A DNA stretch of 64,000 bases from Sphingobacteriaceae bacterium (GTDB taxonomy: Bacteria; Bacteroidota; Bacteroidia; B-17B0; Aurantibacillaceae): the NCBI GenBank assembly GCA_947480015.1, contig CANKBS010000004.1, positions 62,001 to 126,000 of the forward strand. The letters run 5' to 3'. The notes beneath the pieces are model-generated. The model saw only the letters and a list, made by a program, of their open reading frames with translations, was not told the origin of the DNA and did no database searches. A program made the position numbers and the translations under genes. Of the stretch, positions 26,097 through 35,241 are shown one piece after another (positions within the stretch are counted from its first letter, which is position 1; the number at the start of each line of letters is the position of its first letter).

Positions 26097-29000
26097 TTAT
26101 TCTTCCTCTTTCTTCTCCTGTTCGTCGCCGAAGGCACCTATTTGTTTTAATTTATCAAGAAATAACTCTTTTTTCTTTTTGTTGGTAATGTCAAAGCGAT
26201 ATGATGCGCCACGCTCGACATTCATTTTTTTATTTTTGCCTTTCAGTTCCGATACACTTTTATTAAAATCGTCGTTGCTACTCACGGCCAGCATTTGACC
26301 ACGACTAAAGGTAAAATAGTACCAGGTGTTGGCGTCAGCTTCCAAATAAATATCCAATAAATCGCCACCTCTTTGTTTTTTCACCTGTACAATTCCATTC
26401 ATGTATCGGAAGAGCTCTGTTTTTAAAATGTTGCCAACGCCTATCATGCCGGTTGACAAATAGGCTTTCGCTTTTTCGTTATAGCTCAATTTCACATCGC
26501 TGAATACCATGGTTTTTTCTAACTCATCGGGGAAGCGTTTGTAATTTCCGTATAAATTTAATTCAGCTAAAGCTCTGTCACCACGCTCTTTTCCTAGTAA
26601 TTCGATAATCCCATGATTAAATAAATCGCCTTCAAAAGGGGTTGGATTTAAGGTTCCTAAATATAATTCAAAATCCTTAGCCATTTTACGAATGGCTGAA
26701 CTTTCAAAAAAGAAATCAATCACCATCATCATGTTAAAATTAACAGAGTCATTTACGGCATTGTATAAGGCATTGCCCACGCACTTTAATTGTACCTGCC
26801 CCAAATCATTACTGATGTTATAAGTGCCTTCAGAATTAATTAAACAGTTGGAAGTATTTAAACTCACATAATTACCGGGCAAACTTTTCTCTTGTAATTT
26901 TTCTTTATTTGAAATTTCGTATTCCGAGTTTTCTTTATCAAAGGTTAAAACCCCATCGGCTTCTATCACATCTTTTGAACTACGTGTTCCTTGCAACGAG
27001 AGGAAGGAAGCAAATACCGCATTAGAATCCGGATTAAAGAACAGGCCGGTTCCTACGGCTGCACCTTTCATGTCGAGTGCTTTTTTCGGAATAGGAATCT
27101 GAATTTCTTTCGGATCTATTTCGCCTACAAAACGCAGATAAGATTTTCCGATTTTACCGCAGTTGTGAACGATTTTGGTTCCACCATCAAAAGTTAAGAA
27201 TTGTTGAGTAGCTTGTAAATAAACCTTTCCGGCAAAACTAAAATAATCGTTGAATTTAAAATTTTCCTTTTCAGGAATCTCACCTTCAGAAATGGTTTGT
27301 CCGGAAGTGTCGGGTTTAATGGTTTTAAATAAAATCAAATAGGGTTTATCATTCTCATCGATGTATTGGTATTCGCCTGAAGCGATGTAATCACGCCTGC
27401 TGAATATACTCACGGTTGTGTTTCTGATGCGGTGAAATTTTGTTACCACGTTTGCTAAAATAGACGATTCACGGATGGTATCCATCACAGCGTTTTTAAA
27501 GATCACAATGTCATCTCCTCCTACTTTTGGAAAGATACGCGCATCGGCAACATTTATGAAGGGCACGTTTTTACAACGAATAATGTATTTACGTAAATTG
27601 TATTTGGCACCCGGCGCAAAAAAGCGCAGCGAATCTTGTTTTGGATGAATGCTTATAAATTCAGGACCCTCTAAATCAACGCCTACTTCAGAAGTGTCTA
27701 TATCCATTTTTTTCTGGGTGTCTCCCAATTCTATATCTTCAGCATCCATGTACCATTTAAAACGATCCATAAAGGCGATGTACTGGTTCTTATCAAACTT
27801 TACATAAGAACCTTCTCCATTCGTAACAAACTCGCCAATGCGCGCATCAAAATCTACTTTTGCGTTTACGTTAACTGTACTAAAAGTAAAACCTTCTTCC
27901 TCAAATGCCTTGAGCCTGAAATTGGCCGTATCACTAAACATCCGCCGTTTAACGAATAAGATGACCCGCGATGAGAGATAAGCCTTTTCAAAATCAACTT
28001 TTCCATTTCCAATTAAATCCTTAAAGGTGAGATCAAAACGACCCCTGAAGTTTACTTTTTCTTTGTAAACCGAAAACGGCGTTCTTAAATCGTAAGCCTG
28101 TAACATGTCCTGGTAAGGCATAAAATGCAATCGCACCGTATCGCCATGAGCCATCGGAAATTCGGGACTGTCACTTTCCTTCACATCAAAGGTGCTCGCA
28201 TTGCCATTAGCCGAATCGGGAAAGAAAACAAGATCGGGCACTTTGGAGTGTGAGGAACTGAAATTAAGATCGCCGCCACCACGTAGGCCTTTATTACTTA
28301 ATCGAATTTCCTGTTCAAAATTTCCTTTGCCATTGTAAATGTTAAATCCTCCTGGCGGCGTTTGCCTTATAAAGCCCAGCGAATAGTCTTTTTGTAAAGA
28401 GACTACTTCTTTGAAGACAGGAAATATGCCTGCCGAAGAAAAGTTACCAGTAAAGCGCAGGCCCTCATTTCTAAAGTTATCCAAACTGTCAATACTAAAA
28501 GGATCGAGTTTAAAATAAAATTTATCGCGATTGTACACCCCTTTAAATGTTTGACGTTTGTCGTAAAAGGCATAACTTTCTTTAAAGCTCTGAAAGCTAG
28601 GGAAGGTGGGCGCTTTACCCCATCCGCTTTTGTTTTTCGGGGCATCAATACGCAATTCGCCATTTACATTTTCGATGAGTGTTTGTACTTTTCTAAAAGG
28701 AATATTTCCATTCACATCGGCTTCAAAAGATTCTACATAAATTTTAATAGAATCAATGGTCTTCATGTTGAGTTTAAATTCATCGTAATCAAAAAGAAAG
28801 TCTTTACCAACAAATTCAAATTTACCCGAGGCGATGGTGCCACTGAATTCCATACGGCGGTTACGTTTTAATAACACCTCACCTTGACGCGGGAACATAA
28901 ATACTTTTTGTGTATCGCTTAAGAGCACTTGTTTAATGCCATGCACGGCGATATCGAAATTCAAGAGGTTCATGTTGGCGTTATCCTTGCCCGGATTTAC

Positions 29001-30596
29001 CGAATGCAGCGTAATGATATCAAAATCGTGTTTGTGTTTGGCGTTTTCGGAGTAATTAAACAAACGCTCACGCACCGTAATCATATCTGATTCGGGGTTA
29101 AAATAAATGAGACCAAATACCGCCATTTTAAATATAATGGGACGTAAATCGTTGGCTAGGAATTTAATGTTTTTCGCAAAATCAACTACCGAAAAAGAAG
29201 GTTCTTTGTTGTTGGCATTGTAATACTCGATCATGCGGGTAATAGGACTGATGCTCTCTCCCAGCTTTACGGCCTCAGCTTTATCGCGGGTATAAAAATC
29301 TATCGATTCAAAATAAGCTTCACCCTGAAAATTATTTGGCAGGAAGTTAAAAGCCAGAGTAGGTTCATCAATTTGCCATACGATCTGTTCAAAATACATG
29401 TCGTATTTATGGAAGCTGTTTAAAAATGGAGTTTTTTGTAAACCATCGTCACCACGTAAAATCGTTACCAAACGTTTATCTACTTGATAAGTAAAACTGA
29501 GTCCGGGATGATAAATGGTATCCTTATCTAAAAAGAACTTAATGATGCCCGGATTGGCCACAATTTTATCTTTGCTCATGCCAAAGGCTCGGGCACTGAC
29601 TTCTAAAAATTTAACACCGGCATTTTTGAAAATGATGCGGGCAGGTGCCGCAGAGCTACCGGAACCGATGAACTTGGCGCCACGTAAACCAAAACCGCCG
29701 TCGTAATCCACATCGGGGTAAATATCTTTTACAATTAAACGTTTGCTGTAGGAATCAAAACGAGGATAGGAATTTTCGCCGTTCTCAGTAATTACGCGGT
29801 CACTTAATCGCCCTATTTGTGCTTTATCAAAAAACTGTTTACCAATAAATACTGCGCTATCACTTATGTAAGAGCCGGTTTTGCAATCAATGGTATAGCG
29901 TTTTAAAGTGGCATAAACCTCGTCGTCAAGGCCGCAACGCGCCCAACTCACCTTGCCGCCTTTGCCTACAAATTTTCCGCTAGTGGGATAAAAAATTCCT
30001 CGTGTTTCTTCAATGGCAATACTGTCGCCACGGGGGTTGCGACCAATTAGGGTCATTCCTTCAAATAACACCTTGGGAATGGTGTCGTATTCGAAGCGGT
30101 AATTGGGTTCAAGACTGTAATAGGCGTAGGAAGGCGTTTTATAAAAGACGTTGTTCTTAAACACGTTCTCACTCACATCAAAAAAATCCTGCGTCCCTCG
30201 TAGCGATTTGCCTTTTAAGATCTTATCCACACAGGCTTGCCAGTTTTCGTAAGTCTCGCCGGTTTGTTTGGCTTGGATTGCATTTATAACCGTGTTGAGG
30301 TAACCATAAAAATAGGGGTAAGGCTTCATGCGCTTGGTAAGCATGGTATTGGCCGTTTGCATGATTATTTCTTTAAAGTAACCGGCAATGATATTTTCTT
30401 TCCACAATTTTTCGAAGTTGCGGATGTAATCGGCGGCTTGTTCTTTGTTGGCGGAGTTCTCGAGAAAATACTGACCCAGATCTTTGGTAAACTTAGTGGT
30501 ATCGGTAGAAAACTGCGTCATCTTTTGTGCAGGAAGCAAAAAGAGAAGCAGCGTAAAAATAAGCAAGAAAAAAGTATGTCGGGAAAAGAAGGTCAT
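26097..30596 (-). CDS. very large exported protein of unknown function
   Basis: Protein of 1499 residues. An N-terminal signal peptide (hydrophobic to about residue 25) is followed by a helical part (30-130), then a very long beta-rich part without further membrane helices. Short patterns of the type G-x-F-x-F-x-G-K recur, for example TSGKFVGKGGKVSW, FSGTIASGKFEFVGKDF and LRGGGDLNFSSSH, reminiscent of beta-jellyroll or beta-taco proteins (LptA/OstA, TamB), but no domain is certain. The C-terminus is highly charged (many K and E). The HExxH gene follows after 11 bp. It resembles hypothetical proteins common in Bacteroidota; a periplasm-spanning or envelope-assembly role is a guess. Confidence 0.7.
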   Translation of the reverse strand: MTFFSRHTFFLLIFTLLLFLLPAQKMTQFSTDTTKFTKDLGQYFLENSANKEQAADYIRNFEKLWKENIIAGYFKEIIMQTANTMLTKRMKPYPYFYGYLNTVINAIQAKQTGETYENWQACVDKILKGKSLRGTQDFFDVSENVFKNNVFYKTPSYAYYSLEPNYRFEYDTIPKVLFEGMTLIGRNPRGDSIAIEETRGIFYPTSGKFVGKGGKVSWARCGLDDEVYATLKRYTIDCKTGSYISDSAVFIGKQFFDKAQIGRLSDRVITENGENSYPRFDSYSKRLIVKDIYPDVDYDGGFGLRGAKFIGSGSSAAPARIIFKNAGVKFLEVSARAFGMSKDKIVANPGIIKFFLDKDTIYHPGLSFTYQVDKRLVTILRGDDGLQKTPFLNSFHKYDMYFEQIVWQIDEPTLAFNFLPNNFQGEAYFESIDFYTRDKAEAVKLGESISPITRMIEYYNANNKEPSFSVVDFAKNIKFLANDLRPIIFKMAVFGLIYFNPESDMITVRERLFNYSENAKHKHDFDIITLHSVNPGKDNANMNLLNFDIAVHGIKQVLLSDTQKVFMFPRQGEVLLKRNRRMEFSGTIASGKFEFVGKDFLFDYDEFKLNMKTIDSIKIYVESFEADVNGNIPFRKVQTLIENVNGELRIDAPKNKSGWGKAPTFPSFQSFKESYAFYDKRQTFKGVYNRDKFYFKLDPFSIDSLDNFRNEGLRFTGNFSSAGIFPVFKEVVSLQKDYSLGFIRQTPPGGFNIYNGKGNFEQEIRLSNKGLRGGGDLNFSSSHSKVPDLVFFPDSANGNASTFDVKESDSPEFPMAHGDTVRLHFMPYQDMLQAYDLRTPFSVYKEKVNFRGRFDLTFKDLIGNGKVDFEKAYLSSRVILFVKRRMFSDTANFRLKAFEEEGFTFSTVNVNAKVDFDARIGEFVTNGEGSYVKFDKNQYIAFMDRFKWYMDAEDIELGDTQKKMDIDTSEVGVDLEGPEFISIHPKQDSLRFFAPGAKYNLRKYIIRCKNVPFINVADARIFPKVGGDDIVIFKNAVMDTIRESSILANVVTKFHRIRNTTVSIFSRRDYIASGEYQYIDENDKPYLILFKTIKPDTSGQTISEGEIPEKENFKFNDYFSFAGKVYLQATQQFLTFDGGTKIVHNCGKIGKSYLRFVGEIDPKEIQIPIPKKALDMKGAAVGTGLFFNPDSNAVFASFLSLQGTRSSKDVIEADGVLTFDKENSEYEISNKEKLQEKSLPGNYVSLNTSNCLINSEGTYNISNDLGQVQLKCVGNALYNAVNDSVNFNMMMVIDFFFESSAIRKMAKDFELYLGTLNPTPFEGDLFNHGIIELLGKERGDRALAELNLYGNYKRFPDELEKTMVFSDVKLSYNEKAKAYLSTGMIGVGNILKTELFRYMNGIVQVKKQRGGDLLDIYLEADANTWYYFTFSRGQMLAVSSNDDFNKSVSELKGKNKKMNVERGASYRFDITNKKKKELFLDKLKQIGAFGDEQEKKEEE

Positions 30597-30747
30597 TATA
30601 GTATTTTATAATAACCAAATATAAAAAATCAATCAGGCTTTTAATAATATATTTTTCAGCCCCTTCGATTTAATCATCATAAGAATATTGGTACATTTAT
30701 ACTAAGTAAAAGTATTCCTGTTTTATTTCGTGTGTAATTTTATAAGC

Positions 30748-31248
30748 ATGACCGCTAATCTTTTTGAGGAGGAACAAAAATTCAGAAGCAATTGGCTTTG
30801 GGTAATTGTATTGCTTAGTCCGGTTTTAATATTACTGTATTTATTGTTTGAAGCTTTAAGTGAAAAAGCAGCCGGAAACGGCACAGCATCCGCACTTCCC
30901 ATAGCCATCCTTTCATTGATGTATGGTTTACCGGCTTTGTTTTGTTTAATTTTTATTCGGCTTAATACGGTAATTGAGGAAGATAAGATCCGTTTTGGAT
31001 TTAATGTGCCCACGAATGATCTGGATACCATTCATTTTTCGGAGATAAAAGAAATGGCCGTGATACGTTACAGCTTTAAGGGATATGGCTACCGGGTATC
31101 GAGGCGTTATGGTATTATCCACAATGTGAGTGGCAATAAAGGTTTACTCATTACAAAAAATAACGGACGAAAATTATTGATAGGTACTAACAAACCGGAA
31201 GCTTTACAAAAAGCAATTGAAAAAACGGGTTTGGTTGCGAAGCCTTAA
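30748..31248 (+). CDS. small membrane protein with two helices and a PH-like tail
   Basis: Protein of 166 residues from the ATG at 30748 (the frame is open to a GTG at 30730, less likely). Two hydrophobic helices (about residues 16-35 and 48-70), then a C-terminal beta-rich domain (TVIEEDKIRFGFNVP, IKEMAVIRYSFKGYGYR, GLLITKNNGRKLLIGTNKPE) with the strand pattern of bacterial PH-like/DUF304-type membrane domains. Such proteins are common and of unknown role. It is monocistronic: divergent from the giant gene, and followed by a repeat element. Confidence 0.65.
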   Translation: MTANLFEEEQKFRSNWLWVIVLLSPVLILLYLLFEALSEKAAGNGTASALPIAILSLMYGLPALFCLIFIRLNTVIEEDKIRFGFNVPTNDLDTIHFSEIKEMAVIRYSFKGYGYRVSRRYGIIHNVSGNKGLLITKNNGRKLLIGTNKPEALQKAIEKTGLVAKP

Positions 31249-31279
31249 ATAGCTGAACCTCAAAATTAATATTTCTATT

Positions 31280-31400
31280 TGGGCGCCCGGGCGGGCCGCT
31301 ACAGGCTTCGCTATCGCTCCGGCTTTTTTGAGGCGGTAACGCGCACAACATATCAGAGGCGCCTCAAAAAGAGCTAAACCTTTCGCGTCCCTGGCGCTAA
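31280..31400. repeat. GGGCGCC-type palindromic element
   Basis: GC-rich block in AT-rich intergenic DNA (31249-31575, which holds no gene). It starts GGGCGCCCGGGCGGGCCGCT, has an 11-bp inverted repeat (31325-31335 with 31360-31370), and ends TTTCGCGTCCCTGGCGC. This plan recalls the dispersed extragenic palindromes (GGGCG... CGGGC..CCGCT ... CCCTCGCGC) scattered in many Bacteroidota genomes. A diverged relative on the other strand lies at 62570-62712. Confidence 0.7.
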
Positions 31401-31575
31401 ATCATGTTAATTATTACTTTAACAAACAGTTGAATAATGAACACTGTATGAATAAGGGTTTGAATGAATTTTAGAATGTTGCGATATAAAAAACCTTAAC
31501 GAATAAAAATCAGGATTAACCATACTAAGATTGGTGCAAACCTATTTCTAAGACTTTAAAAAAACAAATGCGTTT

Positions 31576-32565
31576 TTATATTATTTGCAATTCGGGCATG
31601 TGGCGGGCGCCTTCCAGCACCTCAATAATTTCGGAGGTGGTACTCAAGGTCACTAATTTGGTACGGGTTTCTTTAAAGTTAGGAATGCCCCTGAAGTAAT
31701 TAGCATAATGGTTCCGCATTTCGAGCAGACCTAATTTCTCACCTTTCCACTCAACCGATTTTAATACATGGGTTTTGGCAACATCCACGCGATTGTCCAT
31801 AGTAGGTTTAGCCAAATGTTCGCCGGTGGCAAAATAATGTTTTATTTCATTGAAGATCCATGGATAACCAATGGCGGCGCGGCCTATCATGATACCATCT
31901 ACGCCGTATTTATTTTTGTAGTCGAGTGCTTTTTCGGGCGAATCAATATCACCATTCCCAAAAATAGGAATTTTTATGCGTGGATTATTTTTAACTGCGG
32001 CAATGTGCGACCAGTTAGCTGAGCCTTTGTACATTTGTGCGCGGGTTCGTCCGTGAATGGATAAAGCCTGCACGCCAATATCCTGCAAACGTTCGGCCAC
32101 TTCCATAATGTTGATCATCGATTCGTCCCAACCCAGGCGGGTTTTAACCGTAACCGGTAAAGAAGTGCTTTTAATAACCGCTTTGGTTAAACGCACCATT
32201 AAGTCGACATCTTTTAGCACGCCGGCGCCGGCGCCTTTGCAGACCACTTTTTTAACGGGACAACCAAAATTAATATCTACAATATCGGGTTGTGTGGCAT
32301 CAACAATTTTAGCCGACATGGCCATGGCCTCTTCGTCGCCACCAAAAATTTGAATACCAATGGGGCGTTCGTAATCAAAAATATCGAGTTTTTTGCGGCT
32401 TTTAATGGCATCGCGTATGAGGCCTTCGCTGCTGATAAATTCGGTGTACATCAAATCGGCACCGTATTGTTTACATACGAAGCGAAAAGGCGGATCACTC
32501 ACATCCTCCATGGGAGCCAAGAGGAGCGGGAAATCGGGGAGTTCAATATTTCCTATTTTAATCAA
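31576..32565 (-). CDS. dusB: tRNA-dihydrouridine synthase (DusB type)
   Basis: FMN enzyme that reduces uridines in the tRNA D-loop to dihydrouridine with NADPH. Length is 329 residues. TIM-barrel Dus features: LLAPMEDVSDPPFR at residue 15, MYTEFISSEGL, the catalytic Cys in DINFGCPVKKVVCKGAGAGVL near 103, SIHGRTRAQMYKGSANW, and IFGNGDIDSPEKA followed by GIMIGRAAIGYPWIF. The short form with KGAGAGVL fits DusB. Monocistronic; the upstream intergenic region holds a putative RNA gene. Confidence 0.93.
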   Translation of the reverse strand: MIKIGNIELPDFPLLLAPMEDVSDPPFRFVCKQYGADLMYTEFISSEGLIRDAIKSRKKLDIFDYERPIGIQIFGGDEEAMAMSAKIVDATQPDIVDINFGCPVKKVVCKGAGAGVLKDVDLMVRLTKAVIKSTSLPVTVKTRLGWDESMINIMEVAERLQDIGVQALSIHGRTRAQMYKGSANWSHIAAVKNNPRIKIPIFGNGDIDSPEKALDYKNKYGVDGIMIGRAAIGYPWIFNEIKHYFATGEHLAKPTMDNRVDVAKTHVLKSVEWKGEKLGLLEMRNHYANYFRGIPNFKETRTKLVTLSTTSEIIEVLEGARHMPELQII

Positions 32566-32741
32566 GCATCAAAGATACTGAAAAAAGGTCGAAATTAAGT
32601 TAGGGAAACCAATGGCCTTGCTTTTAGTTTTTTTTGGTAAGGCAGGTTTAATAACCCAAAAACCTGAAAAATATTACATCTGTATTATTGTAGGAGGCTT
32701 TGAATTTTATTTTGCGAAGTTTTGAGGCATATTTGTACTGT

Positions 32742-32906
32742 AAATCATTCGCGTTTTAAAGCGTAGGGCCTCTAAGCCTGAACCAAAAGAACCGACATGC
32801 TGTGTGACTTGTTCTCAAGGTCTGACCTCTAGAAGGCAGAAGTGGTCCCGGAAGACCACAAAAACCAAAAAAGCAAAAAGCCAGCCCTGTAAGGTTGGCT
32901 TTTTTA
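32742..32906 (+). ncRNA. putative stand-alone structured RNA
   Basis: A CATATTTG box at 32728-32735 (one mismatch to TAnnTTTG) would start a transcript near 32742. It could fold into a rod: 32768-32774 with 32830-32837 (one bulge), 32782-32784 with 32819-32821, 32788-32792 with 32811-32815. A separate perfect hairpin follows (GTGGTC/GACCAC, 32842-32859, loop CCGGAA), then an A-rich linker and a strong terminator (32876-32886 with 32893-32903, T run). There is no reading frame of substance and no same-strand gene behind it, so it is not a leader. I could not match it to SRP RNA, tmRNA or RNase P; a 6S-type or lineage-specific sRNA remains possible. Confidence 0.5.
32876..32906 (+). terminator. 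rho-independent terminator of putative RNA gene
   Basis: Stem AAAAGCCAGCC / GGTTGGCTTTT with one G-T pair, loop CTGTAA, T run. No coding gene ends before it on this strand, which supports a non-coding transcript. Confidence 0.85.
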
Positions 32907-33040
32907 TTCGTGATAAAATTCAAAATACAATTCGAGTCTCGAATATTCTCAATGGCTTATTTCACGTAATTCCGGCTATGAATGGGTGTTTTGTAATCCC
33001 GAGAAAACACATAACCGTTTAAAACCTGGTATCTATTTCT

Positions 33041-33213
33041 GATACTTTTGACGCGCAAAAGTATCCAAAACGCTTTTGACCTTTTGTAGGAGATTTTTCT
33101 TTCGCGAGCTAGAGGCAGTGAAAGAAAACCACTGCCTGTTCAGGCCATTTTTCTAAACGCTCAAACCCATTGATGTAGGCCTGTCCAGCAGCTATCTCTG
33201 CAAAAGGTCAAAA
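33041..33213. repeat. nested inverted-repeat element
   Basis: Dense set of perfect inverted repeats in a gene-free stretch (32907-33306): GATACTTTTG/CAAAAGTATC (33041-33050, 33056-33065); outer pair TTTTGACCTTTTG/CAAAAGGTCAAAA (33074-33086, 33201-33213), extended inward by GAGAT/ATCTC; and inside it GGCAGTG/CACTGCC (33114-33120, 33130-33136) and CAGGCC/GGCCTG (33141-33146, 33178-33183). It looks like a small palindromic mobile or REP-type element. No open frame. Confidence 0.75.
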
Positions 33214-33306
33214 AGGCAGCACCCGTCAAACTGAACCCAAAAAACTCCGGGCATATTAACTGAATTTCAATCCGAATTTTGTGGCACAACTCCTATAAGA
33301 ATTCGC

Positions 33307-34368
33307 TCAAACCTTCCTGCGGTTAAAACGCAGGGCTTTTAACATCCAGCGCGGGAGTGGCTTTTCGGGTTTACGTTTTTTAAGATCGAGGTACCAGCCG
33401 AATTTTTTCATAATTGGAATTTTTTTGGTCTCCACAAATTCGATCAAGGCCCCATCGGGATCTTCAACATACGTAAAATGCCCTGCCGCTTCGCCCATTT
33501 CAAAACCTGCGCCACCATCTACTGTAAAGGGATGTCCGGCTGCTTCGCATTTTGTTTTTAAGGCAGCCATGTTTTTAATGTCAAAACACAAATGAATAAA
33601 ACCTAAATCGCCCCAAAAACGGTTTTCGAATATTTTTTTAGGCGTATAATTTTTTACTTCAATCAGTTCGATGTAACTGTTTCCAAAAAGCTCGGCAAAT
33701 GGACCTACGCGCGGTTTGGCGTGGGTTAAAATGGCACGTTTCATGCTTGAAGAACCACCTGGTAAAACGGCAAGATCGTTAAAGGAATTTTCTTCCTTAA
33801 ATAAAACTTTATCGTAACCCAATACCTCGCTGTAAAACTTAATTGATTTTTCGAGATCGCTAACACCAATGATCATACCGCTGGGACCGCCTGTGTGCTT
33901 TAAGCCGCGGGCATACCACACCGTATCTTCAATGATTTCGAATAAATTTCCAAAAGGATCTTCTACAAAAAAGTGTTTGAGAGAAAGTGGATTGGAAGAA
34001 ATTTCTCCCAAAATTTTTACACCCTGTGTTTTTAAAAAGTTATGGGTAGATTGAATGTTATCGGTTTTTATTTTCGCACAATACAAACCCAGATCGCCCA
34101 GTTGTGGCTGAAATGCCGGGGCTTGTGGGGTACGTGAGGTGTATTGCCAAATTTCAAATCCACCGCCGCCTTTCATATTAATGGCTAAAATAGCGTGACG
34201 TTTTTGTGCTTTGCCGCCGGTATAAGGCAGCATTTGATTGGCTTCGGCCGCTTCTTCAAAAATGGGAATGTCCATTCCGAAGTTGTTGCTGTACCATTTA
34301 AATCCTTCGTGAACATTGGCCACCCCAATACCCACCTGTTGAATACCCGAAATAATATATTGTTTCAT
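33307..34368 (-). CDS. VOC-superfamily (glyoxalase/dioxygenase-like) protein
   Basis: Protein of 353 residues with two VOC modules in tandem, about residues 5-145 and 163-320. Each starts with the typical strand-helix (GIQQVGIGVANVHEGFKWYS; GMIIGVSDLEKSIKFYSEVL) and ends with a metal-site-like motif (HFFVEDPFGNLFEIIE; HFTYVEDPDGALIEFVE). Putative metal ligands His and Glu are present in these. The fold fits dioxygenases, glyoxalase I or related isomerases; substrate unknown. A basic tail of 40 residues (LDLKKRKPEKPLPRWMLKAL) follows the second module. It lies alone. Confidence 0.8.
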   Translation of the reverse strand: MKQYIISGIQQVGIGVANVHEGFKWYSNNFGMDIPIFEEAAEANQMLPYTGGKAQKRHAILAINMKGGGGFEIWQYTSRTPQAPAFQPQLGDLGLYCAKIKTDNIQSTHNFLKTQGVKILGEISSNPLSLKHFFVEDPFGNLFEIIEDTVWYARGLKHTGGPSGMIIGVSDLEKSIKFYSEVLGYDKVLFKEENSFNDLAVLPGGSSSMKRAILTHAKPRVGPFAELFGNSYIELIEVKNYTPKKIFENRFWGDLGFIHLCFDIKNMAALKTKCEAAGHPFTVDGGAGFEMGEAAGHFTYVEDPDGALIEFVETKKIPIMKKFGWYLDLKKRKPEKPLPRWMLKALRFNRRKV

Positions 34369-34410
34369 TTGAAGCGCAAATATATTGATGTTTGGCTAAA
34401 AAGAGGCAAA

Positions 34411-35112
34411 CTATTTCACGATTAGTTTTTGATTGCAGAGGGGATTAAAGGAAGACGCAATAACCAAATAACTTCCTTTTTGAAGTTTATTTTTAGGGTC
34501 AAGGGCATAGAGAACGTCCTTGTCGCTATTAAAATTAATCTTGGTAAAAAACTCATCGCCTTTATTGTCACGCAGCACTACTAGCACGTCTTTCTGTTCA
34601 ATTTCCAATAAATCCTTGTCATTAAAACCGGTAACATTATCTGACAGAACGGTGCCATTTTTTGAGAGGCAATAATTTACGCTGATGATTGGAGAATAAA
34701 CAACTTGTCCGAAATAGTCGGTTTGTTTAAGGCGGTAAAAGGATATGCCGTTAAAAGGGGCAAAATCCACATCGCAGTAATCGATGAGTTCGGCAATGTT
34801 GCCTGAGCTTTTTATTAATAAAGCGATTTCGAAATTTTTGCCATCTTTTGATTTTTCGATGGTAAAATAGTCGAAGCTGGCGGCGCTGCTAATGGTCCAG
34901 GTAAGGTACACTTTTTTGCCGTCGGAAATGGCTTCAAAATCCTTAAGCGGACTGTTTAAATTATTGAAGGGTTTATCATGACCATCCCTAACAAGGCCCA
35001 GAATGCCCGTTTCAGTGCTAGAAAATTGAAACCAATTTATTGGCAGGTTACCTGCCTGAAGTCCTGTGAGCTGAAATACAATACAGGCAATTAAAATACG
35101 TTGTTTAAACAT
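34411..35112 (-). CDS. exported T9SS-sorted protein of unknown function
   Basis: Protein of 233 residues from the ATG at 35112 (the frame is open to a TTG at 35121). Signal peptide to about residue 20. Residues 55-145 look like a fibronectin-type module common in Por-secreted proteins (KKVYLTWTISSAASFDYFTI, EKSKDGKNFE, ISFYRLKQTDYFGQVVYSPI). The C-terminus (LLEIEQKDVLVVLRDNKGDE to SYLVIASSFNPLCNQKLIVK) resembles a T9SS sorting domain, ending in KLIVK as usual. Function unknown. Confidence 0.7.
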   Translation of the reverse strand: MFKQRILIACIVFQLTGLQAGNLPINWFQFSSTETGILGLVRDGHDKPFNNLNSPLKDFEAISDGKKVYLTWTISSAASFDYFTIEKSKDGKNFEIALLIKSSGNIAELIDYCDVDFAPFNGISFYRLKQTDYFGQVVYSPIISVNYCLSKNGTVLSDNVTGFNDKDLLEIEQKDVLVVLRDNKGDEFFTKINFNSDKDVLYALDPKNKLQKGSYLVIASSFNPLCNQKLIVK

Positions 35113-35216
35113 TGGCAGCAAAGATAAGTCCTTTACTTCGACGAAAGTTTATAATTTATCGACCGACGATTGTTATTAACGGGCAATTTATTCCCTCATT
35201 ATCATCAAATAGCAAT

Positions 35217-35224
35217 TATCTTTG
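35217..35224 (+). promoter_or_regulatory. putative -7 box of kbl (TATCTTTG)
   Basis: Exact TAnnTTTG match, 18 nt before the kbl ATG at 35242. It supports that ATG as the start rather than the upstream TTG of the same frame. -33 box not clear. Confidence 0.55.
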
Positions 35225-35241
35225 CCCCAAAATTTAACACT

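Noticed and set aside
32842-32859. GGAA-containing hairpin as SRP RNA
   Set aside because: The conserved SRP loop partner (GGAAGGAAGCAGCC context) is missing; only a CCGGAA loop is present.
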